The notes beneath the pieces are model-generated. The model was not told the origin of the DNA and made no database searches. It saw nothing but the letters and a program-made list of their open reading frames with translations. A stretch of DNA of 16,543 nt, from contig JAGVYO010000026.1 of assembly GCA_018303225.1 (NCBI GenBank), forward strand, positions 1 to 16,543, read 5' to 3'. Each line of letters opens with the position of its first letter. Positions within the stretch are counted from its first letter, which is position 1. Below are positions 11,962-16,543 of the stretch, piece by piece. Position numbers and translations under genes: made by a program. The stretch comes from Candidatus Woesearchaeota archaeon (GTDB lineage Archaea > Nanobdellota > Nanobdellia > Woesearchaeales > JAGVYO01).

Positions 11962-13100
11962 TTTGGCACTAACGTCACAACTGCAAAGGCCTGGATGCCC
12001 TTCCCCTTCCCGAATTCGCTCAGCCCTTCCCCTGAGGTTGCGGTGATGCCGATTTGGCGGGGATGCACGCCCATAATCTGTGAAATGCTTTCTTTCATCT
12101 TATCAGCATAATCATCTATTTTCGGTCTTTTGGCTTCGATCATGAATCCGATGTTGTTGATCCTATGATCCTTTATCTTCTCCAATGCAATTTTCAGATA
12201 TTCCTTGCTGTCGGTTACTCCGTTCCTGAACATCGGGGTCGCGTAATGGCCTAACGATTTCTCTCCGATGGCCTGCGAGAGGGCGTTGAAGAGAGCATGC
12301 AGCAGTACGTCCCCATCGGAATCTGCTTCCAATCCTTTTTCATTTGGGATCACAAGGCCGCCCAGGATTAGCGGCTTTTTCTTATCGGTAAAACGATGCG
12401 AATCCTGCCCGATTCCTACTTTCGTAGAGGTCTTGAACAACTGAGCCAGCGCCATATCCTCTTTGGTGGTCAGTTTGATGTTCTCTTTGTTGGAGGGCAC
12501 GATGCGGACCTCTTTGCCGAGCCGCTCCACCAGCGCAACATCGTCGGTGGAGTAATACCTTTCCTTATACGCCTTCTCAAACGCCTCCTTCGCAATGCCG
12601 AAACGGATCGCCTGGGGGGTCTGCATGCGCCATAGCTTCTCGCGCTGCAAGGTCTTTACCACGGTGTTGTTCTCCACCTCTTTGATCGTGTCCTCGGCCG
12701 GCAAGGCAGCCACGGCTGCGCCGTATTTTTTTGCAGTTGTTATTGTTTCGGAAATGGTCTGCTGGCTGACCAACGGATTAGCAGCGTTATGGATCACTAC
12801 AATGTCCTCTTTCTTTCCGTTGATGGCTTTCAGGCCGTTGTGCACCGAATCCTGCCTTTCTCTTCCACCCTGCACGATTTTTTCCACTTTTGTGAATTTC
12901 TCTTTCTTTATCAGCGCTTTGACCTCTTTTTCATTGGCCTTGTTGGCCACTACAACTATCCGGTCGATATCTGGATTCTTCTCAAACGCTTCCAGGGTAT
13001 AGGTGATAACCGGCCGTTCCATCAGGCTCAGGAGGATTTTATCTCCTTTGTTGTCCATGCGCGTCCCTTTTCCGGCAGCTAAGATAATGGCGATGTTCAT
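11958..13100 (-). CDS. ispDF: Bifunctional IspD-IspF (CDP-ME synthase / MEcPP synthase)
   Basis: The 380-residue protein fuses two enzymes. Residues 1-224 are IspD, which joins CTP and MEP: AIILAAGKGTRMDNKGDK at the CTP site, VQGGRERQDSVHNGL, VVIHNAANPLVSQ and TPQAIRFG. Residues from about 227 are IspF, the zinc-dependent cyclase: VGIGQDSHRF (Asp233, His235), SDGDVLLHAL (His268) and ITATSGEGLSEFGKGKGIQA. The usual IspF segment 'GDIG--FPDTD' is replaced by LGHYATPMFRNGV, so this half is divergent. Such fusions are best known from some proteobacteria. IspF acts two steps after IspD with IspE between, and ispE is the next gene. Both ends overlap neighbours by ATGA. Confidence 0.95.
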   Translation of the reverse strand: MNIAIILAAGKGTRMDNKGDKILLSLMERPVITYTLEAFEKNPDIDRIVVVANKANEKEVKALIKKEKFTKVEKIVQGGRERQDSVHNGLKAINGKKEDIVVIHNAANPLVSQQTISETITTAKKYGAAVAALPAEDTIKEVENNTVVKTLQREKLWRMQTPQAIRFGIAKEAFEKAYKERYYSTDDVALVERLGKEVRIVPSNKENIKLTTKEDMALAQLFKTSTKVGIGQDSHRFTDKKKPLILGGLVIPNEKGLEADSDGDVLLHALFNALSQAIGEKSLGHYATPMFRNGVTDSKEYLKIALEKIKDHRINNIGFMIEAKRPKIDDYADKMKESISQIMGVHPRQIGITATSGEGLSEFGKGKGIQAFAVVTLVPK

Positions 13101-14257
13101 TTTGCCACCAGTTCTTTTTCTTCAATCATCTTCTGCGTGGACTCCCTTGCCTTCCGGTCTACTTCCATGATTTCCTCTAACTCAGGATTTCGTATATTCT
13201 GGTGCGTATCCATCTGCGCTTTAATCAATTGCGGAATCTCCAAAAAGCCGATTTCGTCCTGCAGAAAAGCCCTTACAGCCACTTCATTGGCGGCGTTCAT
13301 CACCGCAGCCAATGTGCCGCCTTTTTTTCCGGCCAAATACGCGTAGCTCAAACACGGGAACAGCCCGCGATCGATAGCCCTGAAATCGAGATGCTTTGCT
13401 TCGATCAGGTTCAGCGGCTTTGCATTCAACGGGAACCGCTTGGGAAAGCTTAATGCGTACTGGATGGGAATCTTCATATCGGGCCATCCCAATTGCGCGA
13501 TGACCGAGGTGTCGTGGAATTCCACCAGAGAATGGATGATGGATTGCGGGTGCATCACCACGTCGATCTTCTCGTACGGCACATCGTAGAGCCATCGCGT
13601 CTCGATGACCTCAAAGCCTTTGTTCATCAAAGTTGCTGAGTCAATGGTTATTTTGGCGCCCATGCTCCAGGTCGGGTGCTTCAGGGCATCTGCTTTGGTG
13701 ACGCGCTGCAGCTGCTCCAGGGCATGGTTCTTGAACGGCCCGCCCGAGCAGGTCAATGTGATTCTGGAGACTTCTTTCCGGTTCTCTCCGTTCAGGCACT
13801 GGAAAATGGCCGAGTGCTCGGAGTCAATGGGCATTAAATCTACTTTATGTTTTCTTACCAAGCCCATAATCACAGAACCTGCGGTGACCAATGTCTCTTT
13901 GTTGGCCAACGCAATATTCTTTTTATGTTTGATGGCGGTTGCGGTCGGCACGACACCGATGCTTCCCACCAAACTATTGACCACGGTGTCTGCTCCTTCC
14001 AACGAGGCAATCTTATTCAGGCCCTCCAGCCCTTCGTAGATGGTAATGTCAGTTTTTTCTCTCAACTCGTCTGCTTTTTCTTTATCCATCACGGCCACGG
14101 CTTCTGGGTTAAACGCACGGATCTGTTTTTCCAATAATTCAATGTTCTGATTCGTGCTCAATCCGATGATTTTGAATTCGCTCGGATTGCTTTTTACAAT
14201 CTCCAGGGTTTGCGTGCCAATGGACCCTGTGGAGCCAAGGATAGAAAGGGCTTTCAT
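13097..14257 (-). CDS. dxr: 1-deoxy-D-xylulose 5-phosphate reductoisomerase
   Basis: The 386-residue NADPH- and metal-dependent enzyme turns DXP into MEP, the committed MEP step and the target of fosmidomycin. Motifs are SILGSTGSIGTQTLEI (NADPH loop, 5-20), IALANKETLV (115-124), MPIDSEHSAIFQCL (metal ligands Asp145 and Glu147), SGGPF (171-175), WSMGAKITIDSATLMNKGFE (197-216), VVMHPQSIIHSLVEF and NAANEVAV (321-328). The frame stays open for 105 codons further upstream, but that part is out-of-frame ispG; the true start is the ATG at 14257, overlapping the ispG TGA as ATGA. Confidence 0.96.
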   Translation of the reverse strand: MKALSILGSTGSIGTQTLEIVKSNPSEFKIIGLSTNQNIELLEKQIRAFNPEAVAVMDKEKADELREKTDITIYEGLEGLNKIASLEGADTVVNSLVGSIGVVPTATAIKHKKNIALANKETLVTAGSVIMGLVRKHKVDLMPIDSEHSAIFQCLNGENRKEVSRITLTCSGGPFKNHALEQLQRVTKADALKHPTWSMGAKITIDSATLMNKGFEVIETRWLYDVPYEKIDVVMHPQSIIHSLVEFHDTSVIAQLGWPDMKIPIQYALSFPKRFPLNAKPLNLIEAKHLDFRAIDRGLFPCLSYAYLAGKKGGTLAAVMNAANEVAVRAFLQDEIGFLEIPQLIKAQMDTHQNIRNPELEEIMEVDRKARESTQKMIEEKELVAK

Positions 14258-15297
14258 TGTTCCTTCTGGATCTCTTCCAAAAGCGCGCTGAAGATCTCGT
14301 CGTCCTTCACGGGCTTCACGAACTTGCCGCTTCGGTACAGCAGATGCTTTCCCGGCGCGCCGACGATGCCGATATCGGCTTTTCCAGATTCTCCGGGGCC
14401 GTTGACCGAGCAGCCCATGATGGCCACGTGCAGCGGTTTTGTCATTCTTTCCGTGGCTTTCTCGATCTCTTCGGTCATTTTGATGACGTCCATGTGGGTC
14501 CTGGCGCAGGTCGGGCAGCTGGTGACATCTACCCCGCGTTTGCGCAGCCCCATTGATTTCAGAATCTGCCATCCGGCGCGAACCTCTTCTCTTGGGTCGT
14601 CGGACAACGAGACGCGGATGGTGTCGCCGATGCCTTTCTGCAATAAGATGCCCATGCCCATGGCGCTCTTGATACTGCCGTTCATTTTGCCCCCGGCTTC
14701 GGTCACGCCCAAATGCAACGGATAATCTGTTTTTTCTGCAAACAGCTCATAGGCTTTCACCATTCTGGGCACATCGGAGGCTTTTAGCGAGACAATGGTG
14801 TCGTAGAAATCCAGTTCTTCCAGGATTTTCACATGCCGGATGGCAGATTCAACCATGGCTTCGGCGGCATAGCCGTATTTGAGGAACAGCGGCCGTTCCA
14901 ATGATCCGAGATTGACTCCGATGCGGATGGGAAGGCTGCGTTGCTTGGCCTCTTCCACCACCATCTTGACTTTATCCGGCGTTCCGATATTTCCTGGGTT
15001 GATGCGCAGCTTGTCCACGTATTTCGCCGCTTCGAGGGCGATCCGGTAGTCATAATGAATGTCCGCCACCAGCGGTATGGAGATGTTTTCCTTGATTTCC
15101 TTGAGTGCCATGGCCGATGCCATGTCAGGCGCGCTGACCCGGATGATTTCGCAGCCGATCTCCTCTAAGCCATGGATCTGGGCGATAGTGGCTTTTGCGT
15201 CTTTGGTGTCCGTGGTAGTCATGCTCTGAATGCTGATTGGATTATTTCCTCCTACCTTTACCTTGCCTATCTGCACCACGCGCGTCTTTCGTCTCAT
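14254..15297 (-). CDS. ispG: 4-hydroxy-3-methylbut-2-en-1-yl diphosphate synthase
   Basis: The 347-residue [4Fe-4S] enzyme reduces and ring-opens MEcPP to HMBPP, the sixth MEP step. An N-terminal TIM barrel has NPISIQSMTTTDT, PLVADIHYDYRIALEA (75-90), KLRINPGNIG and RIGVNLGSLE. The C-terminal cluster domain has SCPTCARTH (Cys261, Cys264) and VAIMGCSVNGPGE (Cys296, Glu303). This is the short bacterial form, without the plant insertion. The ATG at 15297 overlaps the dxs stop codon in its original frame (15294-15296) as ATGA. Because dxs has shifted frame, the ispG frame is also open through dxs, but the MRRKTRVVQIG start is the natural one. Confidence 0.95.
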   Translation of the reverse strand: MRRKTRVVQIGKVKVGGNNPISIQSMTTTDTKDAKATIAQIHGLEEIGCEIIRVSAPDMASAMALKEIKENISIPLVADIHYDYRIALEAAKYVDKLRINPGNIGTPDKVKMVVEEAKQRSLPIRIGVNLGSLERPLFLKYGYAAEAMVESAIRHVKILEELDFYDTIVSLKASDVPRMVKAYELFAEKTDYPLHLGVTEAGGKMNGSIKSAMGMGILLQKGIGDTIRVSLSDDPREEVRAGWQILKSMGLRKRGVDVTSCPTCARTHMDVIKMTEEIEKATERMTKPLHVAIMGCSVNGPGESGKADIGIVGAPGKHLLYRSGKFVKPVKDDEIFSALLEEIQKEQ

Positions 15298-16543
15298 TTT
15301 GTGATCTCTTTGACTGCTTTCAGAATATCCTTCTTTGTCAGGCCGCACAGCTCTTTCTGGATCTTCGGGCTGGCGTGCTCGATGAATTGGTCCGGAACGC
15401 CGATGCATTTGACGGCTGCATGAACGCTGTGCAGGGCCTTCTTCCACGATGACGAGCCTCTTGGTTCTTTTTGCCAGCTCCAAAATAGCTGCTTCGTCCA
15501 GCGGCTTCACGAAACGGGCGTTGAATACAGCTACGTTCTTTCCGGATTCTTTCACGGCTTCCAGGGCATCGTACACCAGCGGTCCGATGACGATGATGGC
15601 GGCGTCTTTCCCTGCTCTCAACAGCTCGCCTTTGCCGATGGGCAGATTCTTGGGCACCTGATCCAACGGAACCCCTAATCCATTGCCCCGCGGGAAGCGG
15701 AATGCGATGGGCCCTTTCTCGAAGTTAGCGGCCGTATAGACCATATGCTGCAATTCATTCTCATCTTTCGGGACCATAATGGTGATGTTGGGGATGCTCC
15801 GCAGATAGGCCAGATCAAACGGCCCGTTGTGCGTCGGTCCGTCATCGCCGACCAGGCCGGCGCGGTCAATCGCGAAAATGACGGGCAGATTCTGCAGGCA
15901 GACGTCGTGGATGATCTGGTCGTAGGCGCGCTGCAGGAAGGTGGAATAGATGGCGCAAACAGGCTTTATGCCATGGATAGCCAATCCGGCCGCGAACGTC
16001 ACCGCATGCTGCTCCGCTATCCCCACGTCAAAAAACCGGTCTGGGAAATGCTTCTCGAACGCGTCCAGTCCGGTGCCTGATTTCATGGCGGCGGTGATGG
16101 CCACTATCTTTGGATCGTTCTTTGCCGCCTTTATCAGGGCGTCTGCGAAGGCATCGGTGTACTTGACCGGGCCGTCCTTCTTGAACTTCTTTCCGTTCGA
16201 GACGTCAAACGGGGTCATGCCGTGGAATTTGTCGCCATCGGTCTCGGCAAACGGGTAGCCTTTTCCCTTTTCGGTCAATATGTGCAGCAGGACAGGGCCT
16301 TTGAAATGCCCTACATTTTTCAGCGCGTTGATGAGGGCTTCAAGGTCATGGCCGTCGATAGGCCCAAAATAGCGGAAACCCAATTCCTCAAATAATTGGC
16401 CCGGGGTTCCCAGGGTGCGCAGCTTCTCTTCCAGCTGCAGTGCTTTTTTGGCGCCTTTTTCGCCGATGCCGGGGATGCTCTTCAGGAATTCTTCGGCTTT
16501 CTTCCGGACGTTGGCATACTTGCTGTAAGTGACCATCCGCGAC
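15294..16543 (-). CDS. dxs: 1-deoxy-D-xylulose-5-phosphate synthase, 5'-partial and frameshifted near its end
   Basis: The TPP-dependent enzyme condenses pyruvate and glyceraldehyde-3-phosphate to DXP. The N-terminal domain runs off the window. Seen here are FGPIDGHDLEALINAL, the Pyr domain with VGIAEQHAVTFAAGLAIHG (Glu is catalytic) and STFLQRAYDQIIHDVCLQNL, then DRAGLVGDDGPTHNG and the C-terminal domain up to RLVIVEEG. At about 15434-15438 the frame breaks. The natural tail continues in another frame as AAVKCIGVPDQFIEHASPK, then IQKELCGLTKKDILKAVKEI and TK-stop at 15294-15296. Between VEEG and IGVPD only about 11 residues remain instead of about 25, and the usual GGFGSA-like block is missing. 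This suggests a real deletion rather than a one-base sequencing error. In the unshifted frame the protein would read on into ispG. Confidence 0.9.

Noticed and set aside
14258..14572. 105-residue N-terminal extension of Dxr
   Set aside because: The extension is out-of-frame ispG; the family start MKALSILGSTGSIG and the ATGA overlap fix the start at 14257.
14254..16536. A designed Dxs-IspG fusion protein
   Set aside because: The linker is an out-of-frame translation of the natural Dxs tail, and an intact stop/start overlap (15294-15297) remains in the original frame; a lesion or assembly error is more likely.

Overview
The window looks like a chromosome segment of an archaeon, most likely a small-genome DPANN-type lineage (Woesearchaeota/Pacearchaeota-like; the group is an inference). 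Archaeal markers are an ATP-dependent DNA ligase, diphthine synthase, an archaeal/eukaryotic-type ribosomal protein S15, FtsZ, tRNA genes without encoded CCA, and TATA elements centred about 26-31 bases before many start codons (leaderless or near-leaderless mRNAs). A small Cys-rich lipoprotein of a kind I associate with DPANN genomes fits the same picture.

Left part (1-7434). The 3' end of a winged-helix-like gene is followed by three perfect 18-bp palindromes of the form AGTC-N10-GACT. Next come a convergent antitoxin/RelE-like toxin pair, tRNA-Arg(GCG), DNA ligase and a divergent nitroreductase sharing one central TATA element, and a 313-bp gap with hairpins and a possible small RNA. Then follow ftsZ with a highly structured 3' UTR and a UUCG-hairpin/oligo-T terminator, dphB, the lipoprotein gene, a structured RNA candidate that appears to be co-transcribed with tRNA-Gln(TTG), a VOC-fold protein and a small unknown ORF. 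A decayed relative of that last ORF lies beside the ligase gene.

Right part (7455-16543). After rps15 (+), everything lies on the minus strand and reads as one operon, in transcription order: dxs (cut by the window edge) - ispG - dxr - ispDF (fused) - ispE - small coiled-coil ORF - dinD - unknown gene - PD-(D/E)XK nuclease - ispH. The four junctions between dxs and ispE, and the nuclease/ispH junction, are 4-base ATGA overlaps. All seven MEP (non-mevalonate) activities are present, turning pyruvate and glyceraldehyde-3-phosphate into IPP and DMAPP. Archaea normally use a mevalonate route, so a complete MEP operon beside archaeal core genes is the main finding.

Two oddities sit inside the operon. 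A four-gene accessory block (DNA-damage, nuclease and restriction-like pieces) separates ispE from ispH, with the same protein tail present on both sides of dinD. The dxs gene also has a lesion near its 3' end: the frame shifts and a Gly-rich block is missing, which opens one continuous reading frame from dxs into ispG.
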